Shown one piece after another: positions 13,739 to 21,608 of a stretch of 64,000 nt of DNA (position 1 is the stretch's first letter; each line of letters starts with the position of its first letter). The stretch is taken from the NCBI RefSeq assembly GCF_016785085.1, contig NZ_JAENHO010000002.1:434001-498000 (forward strand), read 5' to 3'. Under the pieces are notes generated by a model. The model made no database searches and had not been told where the DNA came from. It was given only the letters and a program-made list of their open reading frames with translations. This DNA comes from Paractinoplanes lichenicola (GTDB lineage: Bacteria > Actinomycetota > Actinomycetes > Mycobacteriales > Micromonosporaceae). The translations under genes were made by a program, and so were the position numbers.

Positions 13739-14383
13739 ATGGACATTCTTGTCGCCGGCGGCCACGGTCAGGTCGCTCTTCGTCTGCTCAAGCTGCTCGC
13801 CGCCGAGGGCCACACCGCCCGCGGCCTGATCCGCAAGCCCGCCCACGCCGCCGACCTGCAGGCCGTCGGGGCCGTGCCGGTGATCGGCGACCTCGAGAAC
13901 GACGAGTCGCTTGCCCCGTACGTCAAGGGCGCCGACGCCGTGGTCTTCGCGGCCGGGGCCGGCCCGGGCAGCGGCCCCGCGCGCAAGCGGACCGTCGACC
14001 TCGGTGGTGCGATCAAGCTGGCCGACGCGGCCGTCGAGGAGGGTGTCCGCCGCTATGTGATGGTGTCGTCGATCGGCGCTCAGGATCCCGCGGCGGGCGG
14101 CGAGGCCATGCGCGCCTATCTGGAGGCCAAGGGCGAGGCCGACGCGTACGTCACGGCCCGCGCCGGCCTCGACTGGACGATCGTGCGGCCGGGCGGCCTG
14201 ACCGACGAGCCCGGCACCGGCCTGGTCACCGTCTCGCGGGAGCTGGGCGGCCGGGCCTCGGTGACCCGCGACGACGTGGCGGCGGTGATCGCGGCCTGCC
14301 TGACGACGCCATCGACTATCGGAGTGACCTTCGAGCTGTTCGGCGGCTCGACCCCCATCGATGAGGCACTGCGCGCGTTGTGA
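13739..14383 (+). CDS. NAD(P)-binding (atypical SDR/NmrA-like) protein
   Basis: A 214-aa Rossmann-fold protein. The N-terminal MDILVAGGHGQVALRLLKLL motif is the dinucleotide-binding loop of SDR_a5/NmrA-like proteins. SSIGAQDP, a later WTIVRPGGLTDEPGTG and a C-terminal FELFGGSTPIDEAL tail are typical of NAD(P)H-binding YwnB/BVR-B-like proteins. The catalytic YxxxK of classical SDRs is not evident, so it may be a redox sensor or reductase of unknown substrate. ATG 13739 is preferred over an upstream start that would lie inside the hairpin element, because TAGTCT sits 7 nt before it. Confidence 0.85.
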   Translation: MDILVAGGHGQVALRLLKLLAAEGHTARGLIRKPAHAADLQAVGAVPVIGDLENDESLAPYVKGADAVVFAAGAGPGSGPARKRTVDLGGAIKLADAAVEEGVRRYVMVSSIGAQDPAAGGEAMRAYLEAKGEADAYVTARAGLDWTIVRPGGLTDEPGTGLVTVSRELGGRASVTRDDVAAVIAACLTTPSTIGVTFELFGGSTPIDEALRAL

Positions 14384-14391
14384 TTGGTGGC

Positions 14392-14397
14392 TAACGT
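14392..14397 (+). promoter_or_regulatory. -10 box of leaderless TPR gene
   Basis: TAACGT, 7 nt before ATG 14405. The same hexamer and spacing precede the PPOX gene at 62188. Confidence 0.6.
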
Positions 14398-14404
14398 AGC
14401 GTCC

Positions 14405-15118
14405 ATGGGGAGCGAGTCGACCGCCGGGGCGCTGCTGGCCGCCGGAAACGAGGCGATGCTCGAGGCGGCGTACCGCACCGGCGACTTCCTTTCCGCGTGG
14501 CAGCTGCTGGAGGGGGCGCGCCGCCGGGCCTGCGACGAGCAGAGCCGCGTCGAGGAGGCGGCCGCCCTGACCCGGCTGGGCATGCTGGCGCACTTCGCGG
14601 CGATCGGCGGCGACCTGGCCCGGGCCGACTGGGCCACCGAGGAGCAGCTGTTCACCGCGGCGCTGCGCATCCAGCGCGAGGTGGGCGACCCGGCCGGCGC
14701 CGCCGAGTCGCTGTTCGGCCTGGGCCTGGTGCACCAGGTGCTGCGGGGCGACTGGACGACCGCGATGCCCTATTACACCGAGGCGCTGGCGCTGGCCGAG
14801 AGCTACGCCGACGAGATGGTGCGCTCCGAGGTGCACCGGCACATCGGCTTCTTCCACGTCTTCGTCTCCGGCGACGTCGAGCGCGGCCTGCGGCACCTGC
14901 GCATGTCCCAGGTGCTGCGCGAGCGCTACGGCGACCCGCGGCGGGTGGCCACCGGCACGCTCGCGCTGGGCGAGGCCGAGCTGGCCGCGGGCAACCTGGC
15001 CGAGGCCCTGCGGCTGCTGCGCGAGGCCGTCGATCAGGCCCGCAAGGCCGACCTCTCGGACCAGCGCATCGGCTGGGCCGAGCACGCCCTCGGAGATGCG
15101 GAGCGCGCAGCCGCATAG
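14405..15118 (+). CDS. TPR-like helical repeat protein, function unknown
   Basis: A 237-aa soluble protein made of tetratricopeptide-like helix pairs (TEEQLFTAALRIQREVGDPAGAAESLFGLGLVHQ, PYYTEALALAESY, ATGTLALGEAELAAGNLAEALRLLREAVDQARK). It has no enzymatic motif; a scaffold or protein-interaction role is inferred from the repeats only. ATG 14405 was chosen by the leaderless -10. The 3' end, including the stop codon, is duplicated in tandem just downstream, so this gene was the source of that repeat. Confidence 0.75.
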   Translation: MGSESTAGALLAAGNEAMLEAAYRTGDFLSAWQLLEGARRRACDEQSRVEEAAALTRLGMLAHFAAIGGDLARADWATEEQLFTAALRIQREVGDPAGAAESLFGLGLVHQVLRGDWTTAMPYYTEALALAESYADEMVRSEVHRHIGFFHVFVSGDVERGLRHLRMSQVLRERYGDPRRVATGTLALGEAELAAGNLAEALRLLREAVDQARKADLSDQRIGWAEHALGDAERAAA

Positions 15119-15212
15119 GCGCTCAGTATCTGGCGGCCCAGCGCATCGGCTGGGCTGAGCACGCCCTCGGAGATGCGGAGCGCGCAGCCGCATAGGCGCT
15201 CAAAATCCGGGC
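15061..15212. repeat. 77-bp tandem duplication of the TPR gene 3' end
   Basis: Copy 1 (15061-15137) covers the last codons and stop of the TPR gene; copy 2 (15138-15212) repeats it with one mismatch over about 60 bp and diverges only near its end. Copy 2 leaves a duplicate, untranslated gene end and stop. The divergent tails carry TCAGTAT (copy 1) and TCAAAAT (copy 2); the second lies 6 nt before the start of the next gene and may be its -10 box. Confidence 0.85.
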
Positions 15213-15620
15213 ATGCGGCGCCCCGTGAAATTCCGAAGTTTGCTGGTCAGCGTGGCCTTGCTGGGCGCCGCGGCCGGTTGCGCCACGGTCGGTGAACAGG
15301 CCGAGGCGGCCTCCGGCATTGCCGTACGGCTGCTTGCAGTGGTCGACGCGGGCGACGGCGAGGCGGCGTGTGCCCTGCTGGCCCCGGCGACGCTGCGGAC
15401 GGTGGCCGAGGACGAGCCGTGCCCGCAGGCGATCCTCGAGAAGAGCCTGCCCCGCCCGGGAACCGTGGTCGAGACCTCGGTCTACGGGCAGTGGGCCCAG
15501 GTCAAGCTGGACGACGACACGGTCTTCCTGGGCGCGTTCCCGGGTGGCTGGCGCGTGGTCGCGGCCGGGTGCACCCCGCAGGCGAGCCGCCCGTACGACT
15601 GCTCCGTCGAGGGGGACTGA
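15213..15620 (+). CDS. Putative lipoprotein, function unknown
   Basis: A 135-aa lipoprotein. The signal peptide ends in the lipobox LGAAAGC (lipidated Cys at residue 25). The mature part has several cysteines (AACALLAP, EPCPQ, AGCTP, YDCSVEGD) that could form disulfides. The body resembles small actinobacterial lipoproteins of unknown role. A leaderless start is possible (CAAAAT at 15201-15206). It heads a tight three-gene run with a 27-codon membrane ORF and the DUF6766 gene. Confidence 0.75.
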   Translation: MRRPVKFRSLLVSVALLGAAAGCATVGEQAEAASGIAVRLLAVVDAGDGEAACALLAPATLRTVAEDEPCPQAILEKSLPRPGTVVETSVYGQWAQVKLDDDTVFLGAFPGGWRVVAAGCTPQASRPYDCSVEGD

Positions 15621-15621
15621 G

Positions 15622-15705
15622 ATGCGCTCGATGTTCGTCGTGCTGCTGCTCGTGGTCGCGGCCGGTCTCGTCTACTTCACGGCGCTGGGGGTGCTGCACC
15701 GGTGA
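15622..15705 (+). CDS. 27-aa single-pass membrane peptide
   Basis: A short ORF starts 2 bp after the lipoprotein stop and overlaps the next start as GTGA. The translation is one hydrophobic helix (MFVVLLLVVAAGLVYFTALGV) with Arg near both ends. Its tight placement between two coupled genes argues that it is translated. Function is unknown; it may be a partner or coupling ORF for the DUF6766 protein. Confidence 0.55.
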   Translation: MRSMFVVLLLVVAAGLVYFTALGVLHR

Positions 15706-16376
15706 GACGATTCGTGCGCGAGAACTCCATCGGCCTGGTGTTCGGGCTGCTGTTCCTGATCGTGCTGGTCGGGCAGGCGTACGCGGGCCTGGCGGTCTTC
15801 AACGAGGCCCAGCGCGCCTCCGGGCTGCCCGACGTCGCGTTCTGGCGCTACGTGACCTCGGCCAGCTTCGGCGTCGACGTGGCCGAGAACTGGCAGTCCG
15901 AGTATCTGCAGTTCTTCCTGTTCATCGTGCTGACGGTGTGGCTGCTGCAGAGGGGCTCGCCCGAGTCGAAGTCGCTGCACAAGCCCGGCCGCGAGACCGA
16001 CGAGGAGCAGAAGATCGGCCCGTACGCCGATGAGAAGTCGCCCGAGTGGGCCCGCGTGGGTGGGTGGCGCACGTCGGTGTTCGCCAACTCGCTGGGCCTC
16101 GTGATGGGCTTGATCTTCCTGGGTTCGTGGCTCGCGCAGTCGGTGGCCGGGGTCGCCGCCTTCAACGAGGAGCAGCTCAGCGAGCGCCAGGACCCGGTCT
16201 CGTGGGGGCAGTACGTGCTCGGCGCGGACTTCTGGAACCGGACCCTGCAGAACTGGCAGTCGGAGCTGCTGGCCGTGGCGTCGATGGCGATCCTGGCCAT
16301 CTTCCTCCGGCAGCGCGGGTCGTCGCAGTCCAAGCCGGTCGGCTCGGCGCACGAGGCCACCGGGGTCGAGGGCTGA
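15702..16376 (+). CDS. DUF6766-type membrane protein with internal duplication
   Basis: A 224-aa integral membrane protein with four predicted helices. It contains two homologous halves: NSIGLVFGLLFLI...WQSEYLQFFLFIVLTVWLLQRGSPESK and NSLGLVMGLIFLG...WQSELLAVASMAILAIFLRQRGSSQSK, joined by a charged linker (about residues 88-120). This duplicated NS-GLV/WQSE/LRQRGS pattern fits DUF6766. The function is unknown. The start GTG 15702 overlaps the small membrane ORF by 4 bp, so translation is probably coupled. Confidence 0.8.
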   Translation: MRRFVRENSIGLVFGLLFLIVLVGQAYAGLAVFNEAQRASGLPDVAFWRYVTSASFGVDVAENWQSEYLQFFLFIVLTVWLLQRGSPESKSLHKPGRETDEEQKIGPYADEKSPEWARVGGWRTSVFANSLGLVMGLIFLGSWLAQSVAGVAAFNEEQLSERQDPVSWGQYVLGADFWNRTLQNWQSELLAVASMAILAIFLRQRGSSQSKPVGSAHEATGVEG

Positions 16377-16377
16377 G

Positions 16378-17313
16378 CTACAGGTCCTTGACCAGCTGCT
16401 CGGAGGAGACGTCGAGGCCGAGCGCGTCGGCGAACCGCTCGGGGCCGGGCGCGGCGACCCAGAGACCCATCCGGGGCACGTCGTGGCGGGCGTACTCGGC
16501 CTCGGCCGCCTCGAGCAGGGCCCGGCCCAGACCGCGGCCGCGGAACGGTTCGTCGATCGTCAGGTAGTGGACCGCGCCGGTGCCGGGGCGGTGCGGGCCG
16601 GGCAGCGAGAACCAGATCCAGCCGACCGGGCGGCCGCCGCTGACCGCGTGGCGCAGATGGACGCCGGGGCTGTCCACCCCCTGCGGCGCCAGCACCTGGG
16701 CCACCTCGGCGGCGCGGGTGGGCGGGGCGAGCGGGTCGCGGGTCAGCGCGACCGGGTCGCGCTCGAGCACCTCGGCCAGCCGGGCCTCGTATTCGGGCCG
16801 GCTCATCGGCACGAGGCCGACCGGCGCCGTCCGGGCGGTGACGGGCCGGGTGCGCAGCTGGGCCAGCATGCGATAGCCGAGCCGGCGATAGAGCCGCCGG
16901 GCGCCGGTGTTGACGCCGAACACGTGCAGGCCGACCCGGTGCACGCCGCGCTCGAGCAGGTCGGCCTGGCCGGCTCGCAGCATCGCGCTGCCGTAGCCGC
17001 GGTTGCGCCTGTCCTCGCGCACCGAGACCTCGGCGATCCAGGCCATGGTGGCGTACGGGATCCCGGGCAGCGAGATCCACAGGAAGCCGACCTCGTCGTC
17101 GCCGTCCATGCCCTTGCGCAGCAGCTGGCCCGCGGTGTGCACGCCCGCCGGGAGCAGCTCGTCGGTCTGCCGCACGGCCTCCGCGTACGCCTCGGCCGGG
17201 CCGACGCCGTAGTTCTGGACCATGGCGTCGGCGAAGAGCGCGATCATGGACGGCCGTCGCTGGACGAGCTCCTCCTGGGTCAGGTCGACAAGCACCACAG
17301 CCATGCCGTGCAC
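16378..17313 (-). CDS. Tandem GNAT-family N-acetyltransferase
   Basis: A 311-aa protein with two GNAT folds. The first carries the acetyl-CoA loop VREDRRNRGYGSAML at about residues 100-115 and a VGLHVFGVNTGARRLYRRLGY end motif; the second carries DEPFRGRGLGRALLEAAEAE near 265. Substrate is unknown. It is convergent with the DUF6766 gene, with only 1 bp between stops. GTG 17313 or ATG 17304 are both possible starts. Confidence 0.85.
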   Translation of the reverse strand: MHGMAVVLVDLTQEELVQRRPSMIALFADAMVQNYGVGPAEAYAEAVRQTDELLPAGVHTAGQLLRKGMDGDDEVGFLWISLPGIPYATMAWIAEVSVREDRRNRGYGSAMLRAGQADLLERGVHRVGLHVFGVNTGARRLYRRLGYRMLAQLRTRPVTARTAPVGLVPMSRPEYEARLAEVLERDPVALTRDPLAPPTRAAEVAQVLAPQGVDSPGVHLRHAVSGGRPVGWIWFSLPGPHRPGTGAVHYLTIDEPFRGRGLGRALLEAAEAEYARHDVPRMGLWVAAPGPERFADALGLDVSSEQLVKDL

Positions 17314-17480
17314 CCTGCCATGTTTTGTCCAGCATCAGTCGGATGTCCGACGGATCGATCGCTGTCAGTTCTGTCGGGTCGGCGACGAATGTTAATTTGG
17401 CGACCAGATATACCGTGCAACTGCTGGTCCAGGGGGCGGCCTTGACCGAGCATCCCGACGCGTACCCGTTTTTCCATCGT

Positions 17481-18863
17481 GTGGTCGGGATCGACCTCGG
17501 CACCAGCTCGTGTGCGGTCTCGGTCTGGGACGGCGCCCAGCTGCTGATGGTCCGCGGCCCGACCGGCGCGGCCACCATGCCCGCCGCGGTCCGGCAGGAC
17601 AGGTCGGGCCAGGTGATCGCGGGCGCGCCGCCCGCCGAGGACGCGGAGAACGTGATCGCCGGCATCAAGCGGCGGCTCGGCACCGGCGAGAACGTGCGCT
17701 TCCGCGGCCGGGCGTATCAGCCCCGCGAGATCTGCGCGTTCCTGCTGATCGAGCTCAAGCGGCAGGCCGAGGCGTTCGTCGGCGAGGCCATCCACGACGC
17801 CGTGATCACCGTGTCGGCCGCGGCCGGGGAGGCCCAGCGGCGGGCGCTGCGCGAGGCGGCCGGGCTGGCCCAGCTCAACGTGCGGCGGCTGGTCGAGGAT
17901 CCGGTGGCGGCCGCGATGGCGCTCGGCGTGGGGGCCCGCCCCGGCACGTACGCGATCTACGACCTGGGCGGCGGCACGTTCGACGCCTCGGTCGTGCGGG
18001 TGGCCGACGGCACGGTCGACGTGCTGGGCACGTCGGGCGACCAGCGGCTCGGCGGCGACGACTTCGACGAGCTGATCGTCGCCTACGCCCTGCGGCAGAT
18101 CCGCGAGCGGCACCACGTCGACCTGAGCCTGGACCCGGCCATCCGGCAGCGGATCCGGTGGGAGGCCGAGATCCGCAAGCGTGAACTGTCGATCACCGAC
18201 ACCACCACGCTCGAGCTGCCGGTGCTCACGGCCACGGTCAGCGCCAGCGTGCCGCTGAGCCGCCGCGCGTTCGAGGCGATGATCGAGCCGGACGTGCAGC
18301 GCTCGCTCGACCTGCTGACCGAGGCGATCGCGGCGGCCCGGGCGGCGCACGGCGTGGGCTGGGGCGACATCGACGAGGTGGTGCTGGCGGGCGGCTCGAC
18401 CCGGATCCCGGCCATCCGCGACCGGCTGGCCGGCTATTTCGGCTGGGGCGCGGCCCGCATCCGCGTCGACCTCGACCCCGACGAGATGGTCGCGCGGGGG
18501 GCCGGCTTGGTGGCTCGCGACTACGAGCCGGCGTCGCTGTTCGAGGGCTCGCCGGTCGGGCTGCTCAGCGCCAGCCTGCGGCTGCGGGCCGAGCTGGCCG
18601 GGCCCGAGACCCCGGCGGCGGCCGAGGAGCCGGCCGAGACGCCCGACCCGCCCGGGCCGCCGGGACCGCCGGCCGAGACCCCGGCCGACTTCCGCCGGGT
18701 CGCCGAGGCCACCTACATGCTGTTGCTGCAGGACGGCGACCTGGGCGCGCTGGGCGCGGCCTACGGCGCCTTCATCGCCGCCGTGCTGGCCGCGGCCCCG
18801 GACGCCCGCCTGGCCGAGCTGGGCCAGGAGTTGAGCGCCGAGCTGGAAAGGTCGTCCGGCTAG
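17481..18863 (+). CDS. Hsp70-like ATPase without a full substrate-binding domain
   Basis: An Hsp70/actin-fold ATPase. GIDLGTSSCAVS at the N-terminus (phosphate 1), YDLGGGTFDAS near residue 160 (phosphate 2) and VVLAGGSTRIPAI (adenosine site) are intact. After about residue 375 there is only an Ala/Pro/Glu-rich linker and a short helical tail instead of the beta-sandwich substrate domain of DnaK, so it is probably not a canonical chaperone. GTG 17481 gives the usual VGIDLGT start (460 aa); GTG 17415 is in frame and possible. The stop TAG is part of the next gene's -10 box. Confidence 0.85.
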   Translation: MVGIDLGTSSCAVSVWDGAQLLMVRGPTGAATMPAAVRQDRSGQVIAGAPPAEDAENVIAGIKRRLGTGENVRFRGRAYQPREICAFLLIELKRQAEAFVGEAIHDAVITVSAAAGEAQRRALREAAGLAQLNVRRLVEDPVAAAMALGVGARPGTYAIYDLGGGTFDASVVRVADGTVDVLGTSGDQRLGGDDFDELIVAYALRQIRERHHVDLSLDPAIRQRIRWEAEIRKRELSITDTTTLELPVLTATVSASVPLSRRAFEAMIEPDVQRSLDLLTEAIAAARAAHGVGWGDIDEVVLAGGSTRIPAIRDRLAGYFGWGAARIRVDLDPDEMVARGAGLVARDYEPASLFEGSPVGLLSASLRLRAELAGPETPAAAEEPAETPDPPGPPGPPAETPADFRRVAEATYMLLLQDGDLGALGAAYGAFIAAVLAAAPDARLAELGQELSAELERSSG

Positions 18864-18866
18864 GCT
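18861..18866 (+). promoter_or_regulatory. -10 box overlapping the Hsp70-like stop codon
   Basis: TAGGCT, 6 nt before ATG 18873. Its TAG is the stop codon of the Hsp70-like gene. Confidence 0.6.
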
Positions 18867-18872
18867 CCGGGC

Positions 18873-19778
18873 ATGCTGATCAGTACGGGTGCCCCGGTGG
18901 CGGGGGCGTGGGCCGGGCCGGCGACGCTGGGCGAGTTCGCCGAGCGGGCCGAGCGGCTCGGTTATCACGGCCTCTGGTCGTTCCAGCGGCTGCTGGTCGG
19001 CGTCGACCAGCCGATGCTGCCGGTCTATCACAGCGTGCTCGACCCGCTGCTCGCGCTGACCTGGGCCGCCGCCCGCACCAGCACGATCCGGCTGGGCGTG
19101 GCGGTGATCAACATCCCGTACGTGGCCCCGGCGTACCTGGCCAAGCAGGCGGCCACGCTCGACGTGCTCTCCGGCGGCCGATTCGACCTCGGCCTGGGCA
19201 CCGGCTGGTCGCAGCCCGAGTTCGAGGCCACCGGCTCCGACCCGAACCCGCGGGGCCCGCGCCTGCGGGAGTATCTCGAGGTGCTGCGGACATTGTGGAA
19301 CGACCCGGTGGCGTCGTTCGACGGCCAGCACTATCGCGTGCCGCGGAGCACGGCGGCCCCGCGACCCGTGCAGCCGGGCGGCCCGCCGGTGCTGCTCGGG
19401 GGCACTGCCGACGTCGCCCTGCGCCGGGCCGGGCGGCTCGCGGCGGGCTGGGTCAGCAGCAGCCGGCTCGGCTTCGACGACATCTCCCGGGGCGCCCAGG
19501 TCGTGCGGCGGGCGGCCGAGGAGGCGGGCCGCGACCCCGACGCCGTACGGATCGTCGTGCGCGCGGTCGTGCGTCCCGGCCTGCGCGACGACGCCGTCCC
19601 GCTGTCCGGGGACTGGGATCAGATCCGGGCTGGCGCCGACCGCTACGCCGAGGCGGGCGTCACGGAGCTGTTCTACGACCTCAACTGGGACCCGCTGATC
19701 GGGGCGCCCGACGCCGACCCCGCGGTGGCCCGGGAGCGGGCCGGCGAGATCCTCGCGGCCCTGGCCCCGCGCCCCTGA
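18873..19778 (+). CDS. LLM-class F420-dependent oxidoreductase
   Basis: A 301-aa luciferase-like TIM-barrel flavin/F420 enzyme. Typical motifs are GYHGLWSFQR, TSTIRLGVAVINIPY, AKQAATLDVLSGGRFDLGLGTGW and PPVLLGGTADVALRRAGRLAAGW. Family members use reduced F420 (or FMN) to reduce or oxidise diverse substrates; this substrate is unknown. With the PPOX protein at 61775 it indicates an F420-using host. Translation is likely leaderless. Confidence 0.88.
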   Translation: MLISTGAPVAGAWAGPATLGEFAERAERLGYHGLWSFQRLLVGVDQPMLPVYHSVLDPLLALTWAAARTSTIRLGVAVINIPYVAPAYLAKQAATLDVLSGGRFDLGLGTGWSQPEFEATGSDPNPRGPRLREYLEVLRTLWNDPVASFDGQHYRVPRSTAAPRPVQPGGPPVLLGGTADVALRRAGRLAAGWVSSSRLGFDDISRGAQVVRRAAEEAGRDPDAVRIVVRAVVRPGLRDDAVPLSGDWDQIRAGADRYAEAGVTELFYDLNWDPLIGAPDADPAVARERAGEILAALAPRP

Positions 19779-20551
19779 CGATCACTCTGCGTCGCCTCGT
19801 TGATCGCGGCTTGCGGCCACCCGTTCACGGGGTGTCGCCGCAGCGAACGCGGGGGGTGGCGGACGCTGCCACGGGCTCGCGCGAGGTCGCTGCGCGTCGC
19901 CCGGAGGTAGCTCGTTGTCGATGAGTCGGGCCCATGCGGGAAGACGCGCTTCGAAGTCTTATATAGCGCCGAATGGAGGGGTCATTCGTTATCGAAATGG
20001 CGGCCGTCTTCCTATGGCGCCCTTTCCCGGCCCTACGCGGCGTAGTCCCGGCGACACGCCGAGGGCGGGGAGATCACCGTCGAACCGCGTCCCGGAACGC
20101 GGGATGGCCGTCGATACGGCCCCGGAGTGACGTGACAACCGAAGATCTTGCGCTACCTGGGCACATGCACCGGAGGAAACCACGGCGGTCGTTCGCCAAG
20201 ATCGACCCCGCCGCGAAACGGGAACGAAACAGCGGCCTGCTGTGTCGTGTACGCGACTTCGATAACTTTGCGCAACAGTACGATTGCCCTCTGGCTTTCC
20301 ATATCGGACAACAGGGGCAAAGATGATCGTCGTTACGGGTGATTTATCCGCGAGAGTGGCGCTTCGCGCCCTACCGCAGTGGGACTCGTTGTGAGGTTGA
20401 GCGTCCAACGCTTTCAGCGGGCTGTTATTCATTCGATGCGTCAACTCATTTCCTACGAGCCAGTTCCGGGCTACCTTTCCCAGCGCAGCATCCGAATACC
20501 TCTCACGCACGACGCATGTGAGGTGTGTCGTCCGATGGAGGTGACCGACGC
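19779..20551. other. 773-bp intergenic region before the ABC operon, no convincing gene
   Basis: The GC content is lower than in the flanking genes and only short frames with unnatural composition are present. Candidate elements are a TATATA stretch near 19962 and AT-rich patches around 20260-20450. This is probably the control region of the ABC transporter operon; no clear operator, terminator or RNA gene could be recognised. Confidence 0.5.
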
Positions 20552-21577
20552 GTGGAACCGCTGATCGAGGAAGCCGAGCTTGCCCGGGCCGGCTCCCCGA
20601 CCGATGCCATGGCGAGCCCGGCCGTCGACCCCGAGAAGAAGGTCGACACCCGGCGTAAGTCGCCGACGCAGATCGCCCTCGCGCGGCTGCGCAAGGACAA
20701 GGTCGCGGTGATCTGCGCGAGCATCTTCGCGTTCTTCGTGCTGATCGCGATCTTCGCGCCGCTGCTGGCCAAGCTCGAGGGGCAGGACCCGACGACCCTG
20801 CACCAGGATCTGATCGACCAGTACGGGTATCCGACGATCCCGCCGAACGGCGAGCACTGGTTCGGCGTCGAGCCGCGCCTGGGCCGCGACCTGTTCGCCC
20901 GCTTCGTCTACGGCGCGCGGCCGTCCCTGATCGTCGCGGGCACGGTGACGATCCTGACCACGATCATCGGTGTCACCATCGGCCTGCTGGCCGGCTTCGT
21001 GGGCGGCTGGCTCGACCGGATCGTCTCCTGGGTCATCGACTTCGTGCTGAGCCTGCCCTACCTGCTCTTCGCGATCGCCGTGCCGGCCGTGCTGCTGACC
21101 CTCTTCGTCGGCACCGCCGAGAACGCCGCCGCGCAGGACGTCGCCAACGCGCGCTTCTTCTCCCTGATCATTGTGCTCTCCTTCTTCGGCTGGGCCAGCC
21201 TCGCGCGACTGATCCGCGGCGAGGTCCTCTCCCTGCGCGAGCGAGAGTTCATCTCCGCGGCCAAGGTGCTCGGCGTGCCGACCCGCAAGATCCTCTTCAA
21301 GGAGCTGCTGCCGAACCTGGTGGCACCCATCGTCATCTCGGTCTCGATGGCTCTACCGAGCTACATCGTCGTCGAGGCGGGCCTCACCTTCCTCGGCGTC
21401 GGCCTCACGGAGCCGACGCCGTCCTGGGGCCTGACGATCGCCGCAGCCCAGAACTACTACCGGGCCGACCCGCTTTACCTGTGGATCCCGGTTCTGGCCA
21501 TCACGATCCTGGTGCTCTCGCTGAGCCTGCTCGGCGACTCGATTCGTGACGCATTCGATCCCCGCACCCGACGGTGA
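20552..21577 (+). CDS. ABC transporter permease, DppC/OppC type
   Basis: A 341-aa inner-membrane permease of the peptide/nickel family. A ~50-residue cytoplasmic head (RRKSPTQIALARLRKDKVAV) precedes the first helix; the membrane domain carries the EAA loop (REREFISAAKVLGVPTRKILFKELLPN). GTG 20552 has SD GGAGGT 9 nt upstream, preferred over the in-frame GTG at 20525. It is first of a five-gene transporter set (OppC, binding protein, OppB, OppD, OppF); the permease before the binding protein is a less usual order. Confidence 0.9.
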   Translation: MEPLIEEAELARAGSPTDAMASPAVDPEKKVDTRRKSPTQIALARLRKDKVAVICASIFAFFVLIAIFAPLLAKLEGQDPTTLHQDLIDQYGYPTIPPNGEHWFGVEPRLGRDLFARFVYGARPSLIVAGTVTILTTIIGVTIGLLAGFVGGWLDRIVSWVIDFVLSLPYLLFAIAVPAVLLTLFVGTAENAAAQDVANARFFSLIIVLSFFGWASLARLIRGEVLSLREREFISAAKVLGVPTRKILFKELLPNLVAPIVISVSMALPSYIVVEAGLTFLGVGLTEPTPSWGLTIAAAQNYYRADPLYLWIPVLAITILVLSLSLLGDSIRDAFDPRTRR

Positions 21578-21608
21578 CGTGGTGACGCCCCGTATGAGAA
21601 GAGGAGAA

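Noticed and set aside
20148..20521. Short frames in the region before the ABC operon
   Set aside because: They overlap each other in several frames, have unusual composition and no ribosome-binding site or -10 with a good fit.
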